Shown: positions 7,307-15,177 of the stretch, in pieces | Numbering within the stretch: position 1 is the first letter of the stretch | Layout of the letters: each line of letters opens with the position of its first letter | Assembly (NCBI GenBank): GCA_964480735.1 | Contig: CAYZQS010000022.1 | Location: forward strand, 1-32,166 | Direction: 5' to 3' | Source of the DNA: UBA5972 sp964480735 | GTDB taxonomy: Bacteria > Pseudomonadota > Alphaproteobacteria > Rhodobacterales > Rhodobacteraceae | Length of the DNA stretch: 32,166 nt | Made by a program: the position numbers and the translations under genes | The notes under the pieces: generated by a model | The model's database searches: none | Told to the model about the DNA's origin: nothing | What the model saw: the letters and a program-made list of their open reading frames with translations, nothing else

Positions 7307-7854
7307 TGTGCCGCCTCGCCGGTAAAGCGTACCGCGCCGATATGATCCAGATTGCGGTTTCTCTGGGCGTAATCAATGCCATAGCCAACAACAAATTTAT
7401 CCTCAATCTCAAACCCGGTAAAATTGACGTCCACCGCAACCTCGCGCCGCGAGGGTTTGTCCAGCAACACGCACACGCTCATGCGTTTTGGTTTGCGCGA
7501 GGCCAACAGGTTAATGACGTGGTGCAACGTGTGTCCGGTGTCAACAATATCCTCCACCACCAATATATCGCGGCCCTCGATCTCGCCGCGAATGTCTTTT
7601 AGAATGCGCACTTCGCGCGAGCTTTCCATGCTTTCGCCATATGACGAGGTTTCCAGAAAATCGACCTCCACCGGCAGGTCCAGTTCACGCACCAAATCGG
7701 CAATAAACACAAATGATCCACGCAACAGACCGATCACCACCAGCTTGTCAGTGTCTTTGAACTCCGCGGAAATATCCGCAGCCAAAGCCTCTACCCGGGC
7801 CGCAATCGATTTGGCCGAGATCATATTGTCGATCACATAGTTTGTGTGGTCCAT
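7303..7854 (-). CDS. hpt: Hypoxanthine phosphoribosyltransferase
   Basis: Purine salvage enzyme joining hypoxanthine (and often guanine) to PRPP to make IMP or GMP in the cytoplasm. Starting at 7854 gives 183 residues beginning MDHTNYVIDNMISAK, the usual family length; AAGGGGGC lies just upstream of this ATG, whereas a start at 7881 would add nine unlikely residues. The PRPP-binding loop reads ILVVEDIVDTGHT (about residues 98-110), and the LLRGSFVF segment near residue 44 matches the family. The stop overlaps the GTG of the following cytochrome c'-like gene by four bases, which suggests translational coupling, an unusual partner for a salvage enzyme. The gene is divergent from the COQ10/RatA-like gene, with an 86-base spacer. 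Confidence 0.93.
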   Translation of the reverse strand: MDHTNYVIDNMISAKSIAARVEALAADISAEFKDTDKLVVIGLLRGSFVFIADLVRELDLPVEVDFLETSSYGESMESSREVRILKDIRGEIEGRDILVVEDIVDTGHTLHHVINLLASRKPKRMSVCVLLDKPSRREVAVDVNFTGFEIEDKFVVGYGIDYAQRNRNLDHIGAVRFTGEAAQ

Positions 7855-7940
7855 TTTGCCCCCTTGAATTTCAATGCCCATATTAGGAAAAGCAGCGCAG
7901 ATGTCACCCGTCTAATTGCCGTAGTTTCAAAGTCCGCTCT

Positions 7941-8396
7941 ATGCCCACCCACAGCGAAAACCGAACCATGCCTTACAGCGCCCGTCAGATGTATGATCTG
8001 GTGGCCGATGTTGCGGCCTATCCGCAGTTCCTGCCGTGGTGTGCGGCTGCGCGAATTCTTTCGTCCAGCGACGAAGGCGATACAAACATTATCACTGCCG
8101 AACTGGTTGTGTCCTTCAAAGTATTTCGTGAAAAATTCGGCTCGCGCGTTACACTGCGCCCAGATGAAACCTCTGTGGATGTGGAATATCTGGACGGTCC
8201 GTTTCGATATCTGAACAACCACTGGCGTTTTAGTGACCTGCCGGAGGGCGATTGTGAGGTTGATTTCTTTGTCGATTTTGAATTCAGATCAGCTGTTCTG
8301 CAAGCTTTAATCGGCGTGGTGTTCAACGAGGCCATGCGGCGGATCGTTCGGGCCTTTGAGATGCGGGCCGACGCGCTTTACAGCACTAAGCACTGA
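7941..8396 (+). CDS. COQ10/RatA-like START-domain (SRPBCC) protein
   Basis: Small START/polyketide-cyclase-fold protein of 151 residues. Mitochondrial COQ10 relatives bind coenzyme Q and help respiration. The bacterial family is often labelled RatA toxin, an assignment that rests mainly on one Escherichia coli study. Visible family features are the opening SENRTMPYSARQMYDLVADV, the conserved YPQFLPWCAAARI (about 28-40), a central VSFKVFREKFGSRVTL, and a C-terminal amphipathic helix with FNEAMRRIVRAFEMRA. In related alphaproteobacteria this gene commonly sits beside lipA and the cinA-pgpA-ispDF operon, as it nearly does here. A ubiquinone-related role is the more likely one in this lineage. 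It ends two bases before the convergent amt stop at 8398. Confidence 0.85.
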   Translation: MPTHSENRTMPYSARQMYDLVADVAAYPQFLPWCAAARILSSSDEGDTNIITAELVVSFKVFREKFGSRVTLRPDETSVDVEYLDGPFRYLNNHWRFSDLPEGDCEVDFFVDFEFRSAVLQALIGVVFNEAMRRIVRAFEMRADALYSTKH

Positions 8397-8397
8397 C

Positions 8398-9351
8398 TTA
8401 CGAACGCATGTCATAGGCCCGTTCGCCGTGCGCCGTCAGGTCAAGACCGGTAATTTCGTCCTCCTGACCGACCCGCAGGGGCAGCACCAGACCAACCAGC
8501 TTTACCAGTATCGCAGTGGCGATCAATGTAAAGACGCCCACGATCGCCAACGAGCCAAGCTGCGCACCAAAGCCGCCAAATCCGAAAGCCGCGATCATAA
8601 CCGTGCCAAAGATGCCGCCAATACCGTGTACGGCAAAAACATCCAGCGTATCGTCGATGTTCAGCCGGTTCTTCACGAAATTCACCGCTTCCTGACACAA
8701 TATTCCGGCCACGCCACCAATAAACAGCGCTTCCAGCGGACCAACATAGCCCGACGCGGGTGTGATCGAGGCCAGACCCGCGATGGTGCCAGTGACCAGT
8801 CCAACCAGCGACGCACGCCCGTATTTTATCCGCTCCCACAAAGCCCAAGACAGGGACGCGGCAGCGGCAGAGATATGGGTGACAATTATGGCCATCGCGG
8901 CGGTTCCATCCGCGGCCAGTTGTGATCCCCCATTAAAGCCAAACCAACCGACCCACAGCATCGCGGCCCCCAACATCACGTAACCGGGATTATGCGGCGG
9001 TGTGGTTTTGCTTTTGCGCGGGCCCAAAAAGAACGCGACCACCAGGGCGGCGATNNNNNNNNNNNNNNNNNNNNNNNNNNNNNNNNNNNNNNNNNNNNNN
9101 NNNNNNNNNNNNNNNNNNNNNNNNNNNNNNNNNNNNNNNNNNNNNNNNNNNNNNGAGCCAAAGGCGATGGAGTACCCGGCAGCCAGCCACAGGATGCTCA
9201 TCAAACAGGCGATGGCGAAACACTGCATGAAAACGGACAGCACATTTCGCGCCCGCACCAATCCGCCGTAAAACAGTGCCAGTCCTGGCAGGGTCATGAA
9301 CAAAACAAGGGCGGTGGCGGTCATGATCCAGGCGGTGTCTGCACCGTTCAT
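8398..9351 (-). CDS. amt: Ammonium transporter (Amt/MEP/Rh family), interrupted by a sequence gap
   Basis: Trimeric inner-membrane channel for ammonium uptake. The N-terminal piece starts MNGADTAWIMTATALVLFMT and holds FYGGLVRARNVLSVFMQ, the first conserved helix pair of AmtB proteins. After the 100-N run come IAALVVAFFLGPR, the WVGWFGFNGGSQLAADG segment and the pore-lining histidine region HGIGGIFGT. AmtB-type proteins have about 400 residues. About 283 are visible, so roughly 110-120 are missing, far more than 100 bases can encode; the lost part includes the phenylalanine gate helices. AGGAG lies seven bases before the ATG. No glnK gene is adjacent, although amt is usually paired with a PII gene. 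Expression is probably under NtrC, whose gene is nearby, but I see no clear NtrC site upstream. Confidence 0.92.
   Translation of the reverse strand: MNGADTAWIMTATALVLFMTLPGLALFYGGLVRARNVLSVFMQCFAIACLMSILWLAAGYSIAFGXXXXXXXXXXXXXXXXXXXXXXXXXXXXXXXXXXIAALVVAFFLGPRKSKTTPPHNPGYVMLGAAMLWVGWFGFNGGSQLAADGTAAMAIIVTHISAAAASLSWALWERIKYGRASLVGLVTGTIAGLASITPASGYVGPLEALFIGGVAGILCQEAVNFVKNRLNIDDTLDVFAVHGIGGIFGTVMIAAFGFGGFGAQLGSLAIVGVFTLIATAILVKLVGLVLPLRVGQEDEITGLDLTAHGERAYDMRS
9055..9154. other. Run of 100 N inside amt
   Basis: Unresolved bases. The frame happens to be kept on both sides, but the conserved Amt region between GYSIAFG and IAALVVAF is about 110 residues in the family, so the true gap should be nearer 350 bases. 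Confidence 0.9.
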
Positions 9352-9532
9352 CGGGTGTCTCCTGTGAATGGGTTAAAGTGCAGCACCCATAGAGGCGGCG
9401 TTGATCAATTGTAAAAGCATTGCCGGTTAAGAATGCGGCAAATACCGGGAGCGCCCAAAAAAGACTCAGAATATCGGCGTATTGCCCAAAATCTAGGCAA
9501 CTGATGTATCGGTCGGATCAGTGAATTCAGAA

Positions 9533-10051
9533 TTAACCGGGACGAAAGGAGGCATCGTAATCCTGACCGGCTGCCGTTCGCGCGGTGTTGATCAGCATGG
9601 TCAGGGCGCATCGAACCGAAGATTTGCGCACCTTGTCCCGCCCGATTGCGCCAAATTCGCGGGTCAGGCATTCGGCAGGATTGTCGCCCTGAATCAGGGC
9701 AAAGCATACCCGCCCCTCGGGCTTGTTTTCACTGGCACCGGGACCGGCCACACCGGTGATTGAAATCACCAGATCGGCCTGGCTGGTCCGGGCGATACCG
9801 CGTGCCATTTCCAGCGCCACTTCCGGCGATACCGCGCCAAATTCGTCCAGCTTTTCGTTACTGACCCCCAACACTGCGGTTTTGGCGGCGTTGGAATAGC
9901 AGACGATGCCGCGCTCAAACACATCTGATGAGCCTGCAACCTCTGTCAATGCCGCCGCCAACAGCCCGCCGGTGCAGCTTTCGGCCACGGCGATTTTCCA
10001 GCCAAGTTTGCGGCACATCTGTAAAATGTCAGGCACCGCAAGATTGGCCAT
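9533..10051 (-). CDS. CinA C-terminal domain protein (NMN amidohydrolase PncC type)
   Basis: Stand-alone CinA C-terminal domain of 172 residues. The family's best-known activity is hydrolysis of nicotinamide mononucleotide to nicotinate mononucleotide in NAD recycling (PncC). Visible motifs are the catalytic-region signature AVAESCTGGLLAAALTEVAG (about 20-39), SDVFERGIVCYSNAAK, the GAVSPEVALEMARG segment, and ISITGVAGPGASENKPEG (about 98-115). The ATG at 10051 shares one base with the pgpA stop (TGATG), showing tight coupling in the ispDF-pgpA-cinA operon; longer upstream starts run inside pgpA. The N-terminal molybdopterin-like domain of full CinA is absent, as in many proteobacteria. The 181 bases between its stop and amt contain no gene. 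Confidence 0.9.
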   Translation of the reverse strand: MANLAVPDILQMCRKLGWKIAVAESCTGGLLAAALTEVAGSSDVFERGIVCYSNAAKTAVLGVSNEKLDEFGAVSPEVALEMARGIARTSQADLVISITGVAGPGASENKPEGRVCFALIQGDNPAECLTREFGAIGRDKVRKSSVRCALTMLINTARTAAGQDYDASFRPG

Positions 10052-10542
10052 CAAATCAATACTCCATGTGCCACGGCGGCCAGAGCGCTGACGCAGATTG
10101 CCGCCAGCAAACCGGCCAGAACATCGTCCAGCATCACCCCCAACGGGCTGTGCATGCGGTCCGCCCACCCAACGATCCAGGGCTTGTAAATATCAAAGGC
10201 ACGAAACAGCACAAACGCGCCAATCCAACCGGGGTAGGGAAAAATCGCCGGATCAAATCCGGCGTGCCACAGACCGGCCGAAAGCGGCCACAGGGCAATC
10301 CATTGGCCAACAACCTCGTCAATCACAATTTCGGATGGATCGTGGTCGTCGGTGTTGGCGGTGGCACGCGCAGTGGCCAACCACCCAAGCAGAAAAACCC
10401 CCACAGTGATCAGGGCAAAAGCCGGAAAGCCCAAAAACCGGTGGATCAGATACGCCAGCGGGATCGCCACAGCAGAGCCAAAGGTGCCCGGCGCAAAAGG
10501 GATGCGGCCCACATAAAACACGGTTGTGATTATCTGGTTCAC
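10051..10542 (-). CDS. pgpA: Phosphatidylglycerophosphatase A
   Basis: Inner-membrane phosphatase that converts phosphatidylglycerophosphate to phosphatidylglycerol, a step in phospholipid synthesis. The 163-residue protein has the family's opening VGRIPFAPGTFGSAVAIPLAY (about 10-30), the acidic DDHDPSEIVIDEVVGQWIAL motif (about 69-88) with its metal-binding Asp and Glu residues, and FRAFDIYKPWIVGWADRM followed by GVMLDDVLAG, all typical of PgpA. The chosen start is a GTG at 10542, which overlaps the ispDF stop as GTGA; family alignments also begin here. It shares one base with the downstream cinA start. It is membrane-embedded, with about three hydrophobic helices. Confidence 0.92.
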   Translation of the reverse strand: MNQIITTVFYVGRIPFAPGTFGSAVAIPLAYLIHRFLGFPAFALITVGVFLLGWLATARATANTDDHDPSEIVIDEVVGQWIALWPLSAGLWHAGFDPAIFPYPGWIGAFVLFRAFDIYKPWIVGWADRMHSPLGVMLDDVLAGLLAAICVSALAAVAHGVLI

Positions 10543-11522
10543 AGGCTGACCAAACTGACGCTGGCCTGCGCGGCGATGCCCTCGCCACGTCCGGTAAAGC
10601 CCAGGCGTTCGGATGTGGTTGCCTTGATTGAAATTCGCTGGACCGCGATACCGGTGATATCGGCGATATTGGCCTGCATNNNNNNNNNNNNNNNNNNNNN
10701 NNNNNNNNNNNNNNNNNNNNNNNNNNNNNNNNNNNNNNNNNNNNNNNNNNNNNNNNNNNNNNNNNNNNNNNNNNNNNNNCCACATAAAACCACCGAATTT
10801 CCATCCTTAAAGGCGTGCACATCAAAGCCGGTTCCAATTCTTACATCCATAGCCTGACCTAACATCCCGGTGGCAAGGGCGAAATCCTGCGGATGGGTAA
10901 TTTTGATGTTTTTCTCGTCACCCGGCACGATCCTGACGGACATTCCGGCGCGGGTTGCGACCTCCACATCATCTGACGCACTGGTCTTCAGGTTGTCATA
11001 GGCCGCCAGTAACCGTTGCAAATCAAACCCTTGCGGCGTTTGCGCCCGATACAACGCGCTGCGGTCAATGGTGTTTTTAACGGTATCGTTTTCACCAAAC
11101 CACAGCGCCTCTACGATCGGCAGGGCCGGGGCCGCACCTTCACTCTCTTGCAGCGCGGCAATAACGCTTTGGCAAATGTCTGCAGAGGCCAGGGGGCGCG
11201 CGCCGTCGTGAATAAGAACCTTTTGGATTGCAACTTTGTCAATCGCCAGCAGCCCGCTGCGAACAGAATCGCTGCGCTGCCGGCCCCCGGTGACGACCTG
11301 CACCTGATGCGCCCCCAAATGCGGCCTGACGGTCTTGTCAAACAAATCGCGGTCGTCCGGATGGATGACAACAATGCTGTGGGTAATCTCTGGCTGCTGC
11401 GCCAATACCAGAATGCTGTGGGCCAATACAGGTTTGCCGGTAAGGTCCTGATATTGCTTGGGCAGAACCCCGCCCGCGCGGGTTCCGCGTCCGGCGGCAA
11501 CGATGATGGCGGCAATGCTCAA
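10539..11522 (-). CDS. ispDF: Bifunctional IspD/IspF (MEP pathway), interrupted by a sequence gap
   Basis: Fusion of 2-C-methyl-D-erythritol 4-phosphate cytidylyltransferase (IspD) and 2-C-methyl-D-erythritol 2,4-cyclodiphosphate synthase (IspF) of non-mevalonate isoprenoid synthesis. IspD opens with AAIIVAAGRGTRAGGVLPKQY and contains HDGARPLAS and DDVEVATRAG. IspF begins at RIGTGFDVHAF with its metal-binding Asp-x-His, and after the 100-N run continues with MQANIADITG and the C-terminal ATTSERLGFTGRGEGIAA. About 90 residues of IspF, including the HSDGD region, should lie in the gap. The chosen start is a TTG at 11522 with AGAGG five bases upstream, because the IspD fold begins right there; an ATG at 11549 is possible but lacks a clear ribosome site. 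The gene is divergent from dusB and first in ispDF-pgpA-cinA. Confidence 0.92.
   Translation of the reverse strand: MSIAAIIVAAGRGTRAGGVLPKQYQDLTGKPVLAHSILVLAQQPEITHSIVVIHPDDRDLFDKTVRPHLGAHQVQVVTGGRQRSDSVRSGLLAIDKVAIQKVLIHDGARPLASADICQSVIAALQESEGAAPALPIVEALWFGENDTVKNTIDRSALYRAQTPQGFDLQRLLAAYDNLKTSASDDVEVATRAGMSVRIVPGDEKNIKITHPQDFALATGMLGQAMDVRIGTGFDVHAFKDGNSVVLCXXXXXXXXXXXXXXXXXXXXXXXXXXXXXXXXXXMQANIADITGIAVQRISIKATTSERLGFTGRGEGIAAQASVSLVSL
10680..10779. other. Run of 100 N inside the IspF domain
   Basis: Unresolved bases. The frame is retained on both sides, but the conserved IspF segment between VVLCG and MQANIAD is about 90 residues in the family. The true gap should be nearer 270 bases. 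Confidence 0.9.
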
Positions 11523-11621
11523 TCTGACCTCTTTTCCTTGCAACGTCATAGGATTGCCAAAGCCGCTTGGCAACGCGCTGCTTTGTTGTCATTCCGACGC
11601 AGTTGGGCTAGCAGGGGCTAA

Positions 11622-12629
11622 ATGTGCTTAAGGAATAGGCATTTGGTCATTGAATTGGCAGATATTCAACTTCACCCGCCGGTGTTTCTGGCCCCGCTGG
11701 CCGGAATAACCGATTTGCCGTTTCGCAATCTGGTGTCATCCTTTGGCGCCGGGCTGGTGGTTTCTGAAATGGTTGCCAGTCAGGAAATGGTGCAGGCGCG
11801 CCCATCGGCGCGGGCGCGTGCGGAACTGGGTTTTGATCAGGCAAATACCGCCATTCAGATTGCAGGCCGCGAAGCCCATTGGATGGCCGAATGCGCCCGC
11901 ATGTGCGCGGCAAACGGCGCACGGATCATCGATATCAATATGGGATGCCCGGCAAAAAGGGTGACGTCGGGCTATTCCGGTTCTGCTTTGATGAAAGACC
12001 CGGATCATGCTTTGCGGTTGATCGAGGCGGTTGTCAGCGCGGTTTCGGTTCCGGTGACCCTGAAAATGCGGTTGGGATGGGACGCGCACAGCATGAATGC
12101 GCCGGAACTGGCCCGTCTTGCGCAAGATGCAGGCGTTAAGATGATCACCATTCACGGCCGGACCCGGTGCCAGTTTTACAAAGGTGCAGCCGATTGGGCC
12201 GGTATCGCAGCTGTCAAACAGGCGGTTAGGATTCCGGTCATTGCCAACGGTGATATTTTGGACAGTGAAAACGCACGGCAGGCGCTGCATCTGTCAGGGG
12301 CTGACGGCGTGATGATTGGCCGGGGTGCGCAGGGCAGGCCGTGGCAACTTGCGTCAATCGCAGCAGATCTGTTTGGGCAAAACAAACCGGACATTCCGAC
12401 GGGTGCAGCACTGGCAGACATGATCTGTGGTCATTATCAGGATATGCTGGCATTTTACGGCACGGATTTGGGCAGCCGGGTGGCACGAAAGCATCTGGGG
12501 TGGTATTTGGATGCGGTTTCCATTTCCCCGCCCGCCCGCCGCGCAGTCCTGACTGAACGCGATCCGGATCAGGTGCAAAGAATGATCCGGCAATATGTTT
12601 CCTGCAATTCCGGCCAGTGCGCGGCATGA
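11622..12629 (+). CDS. dusB: tRNA-dihydrouridine synthase (DusB-type)
   Basis: Flavin enzyme that reduces specific uridines in tRNA to dihydrouridine. The 335-residue protein is a TIM barrel with the Dus signatures VFLAPLAGITDLPFRNL (about 19-35), DINMGCPAKRVTSGYSGSAL (about 108-127, catalytic Cys in NMGCP), ITIHGRTRCQFYKGAADW (about 178-195) and VIANGDILD followed by GVMIGRGAQGRPW. The ATG at 11622 has AGGGG four bases upstream; a TTG at 11643 with AAGGA eight bases upstream is a good alternative and closer to the family start. Its stop overlaps the ntrB ATG as ATGA. The dusB-ntrBC linkage parallels the fis-linked dusB of enterobacteria and the nifR3-ntrBC order described in Rhodobacter and Azospirillum. 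Confidence 0.95.
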   Translation: MCLRNRHLVIELADIQLHPPVFLAPLAGITDLPFRNLVSSFGAGLVVSEMVASQEMVQARPSARARAELGFDQANTAIQIAGREAHWMAECARMCAANGARIIDINMGCPAKRVTSGYSGSALMKDPDHALRLIEAVVSAVSVPVTLKMRLGWDAHSMNAPELARLAQDAGVKMITIHGRTRCQFYKGAADWAGIAAVKQAVRIPVIANGDILDSENARQALHLSGADGVMIGRGAQGRPWQLASIAADLFGQNKPDIPTGAALADMICGHYQDMLAFYGTDLGSRVARKHLGWYLDAVSISPPARRAVLTERDPDQVQRMIRQYVSCNSGQCAA

Positions 12630-13702
12630 GTGAAATGTCAGATGACGATCTATGGAACGCAATGCCCGTGGCGGCGGTGCTGGTGGATGCCGGTGACCAG
12701 ATCCTGCGGATGAACCCGGCGGCCGAAGTCCTGCTGAACGTTTCTGCAAAATCCCTTGCCGGACAGGATTTCAGCACTAAGATTCAAGTGAACACCGACA
12801 CCAGTGCTGCATTGACCCGCGCCCGCGCGGGGCACGGTATGTTGGTTCTGCACGACGTAAATATTGCGTCCGCCCGCCGCGCGGATGTCAATTGCTCGAT
12901 GCAGATTTCACCTATTGCAGACGGCGGTGGGCGGGTCATGATATTGATGCAGCCCCGCCATATCGCCAGTCAGCTGGATCAGGCCCTGCAGGCCGACAGC
13001 GCACATAAAACCGCAATCGGCCTGTCCGATATGCTGGCCCATGAAATCAAAAACCCGCTGGCCGGCATTACAGGGGCGGCCCAGTTGCTGGCCATGAACC
13101 TGACCGGCGATGATCTGGAGATGACCGATCTGATCGTGCAAGAGAGTCACCGGATATTGGGGCTGTTACAACAGGTTGAACAATTCGGCGATCTGCGCCC
13201 GCCCAAGCTGGAGCCGCTGAACATCCACGATCTGCTGGAGACCGCACGGAAATCGGCAGCCGTTGGTGTTGCTGCGGATATGGCGTTTCAGGACAGCTAT
13301 GATCCCTCGTTACCCGCCATAAACGGGGACGCTGAACTGCTGCTGCAGGTGTTTTCCAACTTGTTTAAGAACGCGGCTCAAGCTGCTGAAAAAAGTGGGA
13401 TAATCCGCATCAAAACCTTTTTTGAGGTTGGCTTGCGGCTGCACCGGGCTGATGGTCCCGGCACGGCGGTTCCCCTGCAGGTGGAAATATCTGACAACGG
13501 CCCCGGCATCGCGCCCGCCGTGGCGCAGCGGCTGTTTGAGCCGTTCATAACCGGGCGCGAGAGCGGCACCGGGCTGGGCCTGGCTTTGGTTTCAAAAATC
13601 GTGGCCCAGCACCGGGGATCAATCGGTGTAAGTGCCAAAGACGGCTGGACCACGTTTAAAATCTCGCTGCCGGTCGGCGAAAGTCAAAAAGGAATTATCT
13701 GA
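12626..13702 (+). CDS. ntrB: Nitrogen regulation sensor histidine kinase NtrB
   Basis: Cytoplasmic sensor kinase that phosphorylates or dephosphorylates NtrC according to nitrogen status signalled by PII proteins. Its 358 residues hold an N-terminal PAS-like domain (about 10-125), a HisKA helix with the phospho-acceptor His139 in MLAHEIKNPLAGI, and a HATPase domain with the N box NLFKNAAQAA, the G1 box DNGPGIA and the G2 box GTGLGLALV. There is no membrane helix, as expected. The start at 12626 overlaps the dusB stop (ATGA), and its stop overlaps the ntrC ATG (TGATG), so the three genes are translationally coupled. Confidence 0.95.
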   Translation: MSEMSDDDLWNAMPVAAVLVDAGDQILRMNPAAEVLLNVSAKSLAGQDFSTKIQVNTDTSAALTRARAGHGMLVLHDVNIASARRADVNCSMQISPIADGGGRVMILMQPRHIASQLDQALQADSAHKTAIGLSDMLAHEIKNPLAGITGAAQLLAMNLTGDDLEMTDLIVQESHRILGLLQQVEQFGDLRPPKLEPLNIHDLLETARKSAAVGVAADMAFQDSYDPSLPAINGDAELLLQVFSNLFKNAAQAAEKSGIIRIKTFFEVGLRLHRADGPGTAVPLQVEISDNGPGIAPAVAQRLFEPFITGRESGTGLGLALVSKIVAQHRGSIGVSAKDGWTTFKISLPVGESQKGII

Positions 13703-15063
13703 TGGATGGCACAGTTCTGGTTGCCGATGACGACCGTACAATCCGCACAGTTCTAACGCAGGCCCTGACGCGGGCCGGATGCAAAGTGCACGCCACAGCG
13801 TCCCTGACCACCCTGATGCGTTGGGTGGAAGAGGGCCGTGGTGATTTGGTAATTTCCGATGTTGTTATGCCCGACGGCAACGGTCTTGAAAGCCTGCCAA
13901 GGATTGCCGAGCTGCGCAAAGACCTGCCGGTCATCATCATTTCGGCCCAAAACACCATTATGACGGCCATTCAGGCGGCAGAGGCGGCGGCCTATGATTA
14001 TCTGCCAAAGCCGTTTGATCTGCCGGATTTGATGAAACGGTCGGCCCGGGCGCTGGAGAGAAACCGGCAGCCCCGGGGCGGCGTGGCTGGGCCGTCGCGC
14101 GAGGACGAACTGCCGTTGGTTGGGCGCACGCCGGTGATGCAGGCGCTATATAAAGTGCTGGCCCGGGTGATTAACACCGATCTGCCGATGCTGTTCACCG
14201 GCGAAAGCGGTACGGGTAAGTCGCTGATTGCAAAGGCTATTCACGACAACAGTGATCGGCGCGGCTTGCCGTTTGTGGTTGTCAGCACCAGTGATCTGAC
14301 CAATCCCAGCGACATCGCGGCGGCCTTTGCGCGGGCCAAAACCGGCACAATCGTATTTGACGAGATCAGCGATCTGCCACCGGAAGTGCAATCCCATCTT
14401 GTCCGCGCCGTTGACGGGCTGGGCGAGACCGCACCGCGCCTGATGGCGACCAGTCAGGTTGATGTGGACGCCCAGACCCAGTCCGGGGCCTTTCGGCAGG
14501 ATCTGTTTTACCGGCTCAGCACGATATCCCTGAACGTGCCGGCGCTGCGACTGCGTGTCGATGATATTGCGCCGCTGACGGATCATTTTTTGCAAAAACA
14601 GGACCCGGCCAACCGGGAGGTCAAAACGCTAAGTCAGGAGGCGCTGAAAATTCTGGCAGCGGCCACGTGGCCCGGAAACGTCCGGCAACTGGAAAATGCG
14701 ATCCGGCGGTTGGTTGCCACCTGTCCCGAGACCGAAATAACCGCCGAAGACGTGACGCTGGTGTTGGGCCAGTCGCTGCAACCGGCCAGCCCCGGATTTA
14801 TTCACGGAACCGACAAGCTGTCAGCGTCCATCCGGGCGCATCTTGAGCATTATTTTGATCTGCACGGCGGAGAGTTGCCGCCATCGGGATTGTACGGGCG
14901 CGTTCTGCGCGAAATGGAATACCCGCTGATCGAATTGGCACTGGAGGCGTGCAACGGAAATCAGGCCAAATGCTCCGGTCTTTTGGGGATCAACCGGAAT
15001 ACGTTGCGTAAAAAAATTACAGAGATGGATATTCGCGTGACTCGCAGGCGCAAGTTGATGTAA
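13702..15063 (+). CDS. ntrC: Nitrogen regulation response regulator NtrC lacking the GAFTGA loop
   Basis: Response regulator and activator of nitrogen-assimilation genes, 453 residues. The receiver domain has the phospho-acceptor Asp53 in VISDVVMPDGNG. The AAA+ domain has Walker A GESGTGKS (167-174) and Walker B IVFDE (Asp220). The C-terminal Fis-type helix-turn-helix reads ALEACNGNQAKCSGLLGINR followed by NTLRKKITEM. The distance between Walker A and Walker B is 53 residues, against about 70 in enterobacterial NtrC. The missing 17 or so residues are the segment that carries GAFTGA, the loop that contacts sigma-54. Rhodobacter capsulatus NtrC shows the same loss and is known to activate sigma-70 polymerase, so this protein probably works the same way. 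Coupled to ntrB by a TGATG overlap; a hairpin follows its stop. Confidence 0.95.
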   Translation: MDGTVLVADDDRTIRTVLTQALTRAGCKVHATASLTTLMRWVEEGRGDLVISDVVMPDGNGLESLPRIAELRKDLPVIIISAQNTIMTAIQAAEAAAYDYLPKPFDLPDLMKRSARALERNRQPRGGVAGPSREDELPLVGRTPVMQALYKVLARVINTDLPMLFTGESGTGKSLIAKAIHDNSDRRGLPFVVVSTSDLTNPSDIAAAFARAKTGTIVFDEISDLPPEVQSHLVRAVDGLGETAPRLMATSQVDVDAQTQSGAFRQDLFYRLSTISLNVPALRLRVDDIAPLTDHFLQKQDPANREVKTLSQEALKILAAATWPGNVRQLENAIRRLVATCPETEITAEDVTLVLGQSLQPASPGFIHGTDKLSASIRAHLEHYFDLHGGELPPSGLYGRVLREMEYPLIELALEACNGNQAKCSGLLGINRNTLRKKITEMDIRVTRRRKLM

Positions 15064-15088
15064 GAATACCACAGTACCTGTGATATTC
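15064..15088. terminator. Hairpin directly after ntrC
   Basis: GAATACCACAG (15064-15074) pairs with CTGTGATATTC (15078-15088): 11 positions with one mismatch and a 3-base loop. It begins at the base after the ntrC stop and is not followed by a T-run. It may be a weak terminator or an RNA 3'-end stabiliser separating dusB-ntrBC from ntrYX. The remaining 90 bases before ntrY probably carry the ntrYX promoter, but I cannot place its boxes. Confidence 0.45.
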
Positions 15089-15177
15089 GAAAGCACGTCG
15101 GTGATCTTTGGCTTAGAATTAATCCGGTGGGGATGTTGCGAAAACGCTATAGGCGGACGTGCGCGTAAGGGCGCGTC

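Noticed and set aside
7941..8396. Calling the START-domain protein a toxin of a toxin-antitoxin pair.
   Set aside because: No antitoxin gene is adjacent, and the sequence and neighbourhood fit the COQ10-type respiratory protein better.
9352..9400. GTGC-T-GCAC near the amt start as an NtrC binding site.
   Set aside because: The half-site orientation and spacing do not match the GCAC-N-GTGC type consensus, and no -24/-12 sigma-54 promoter is visible.
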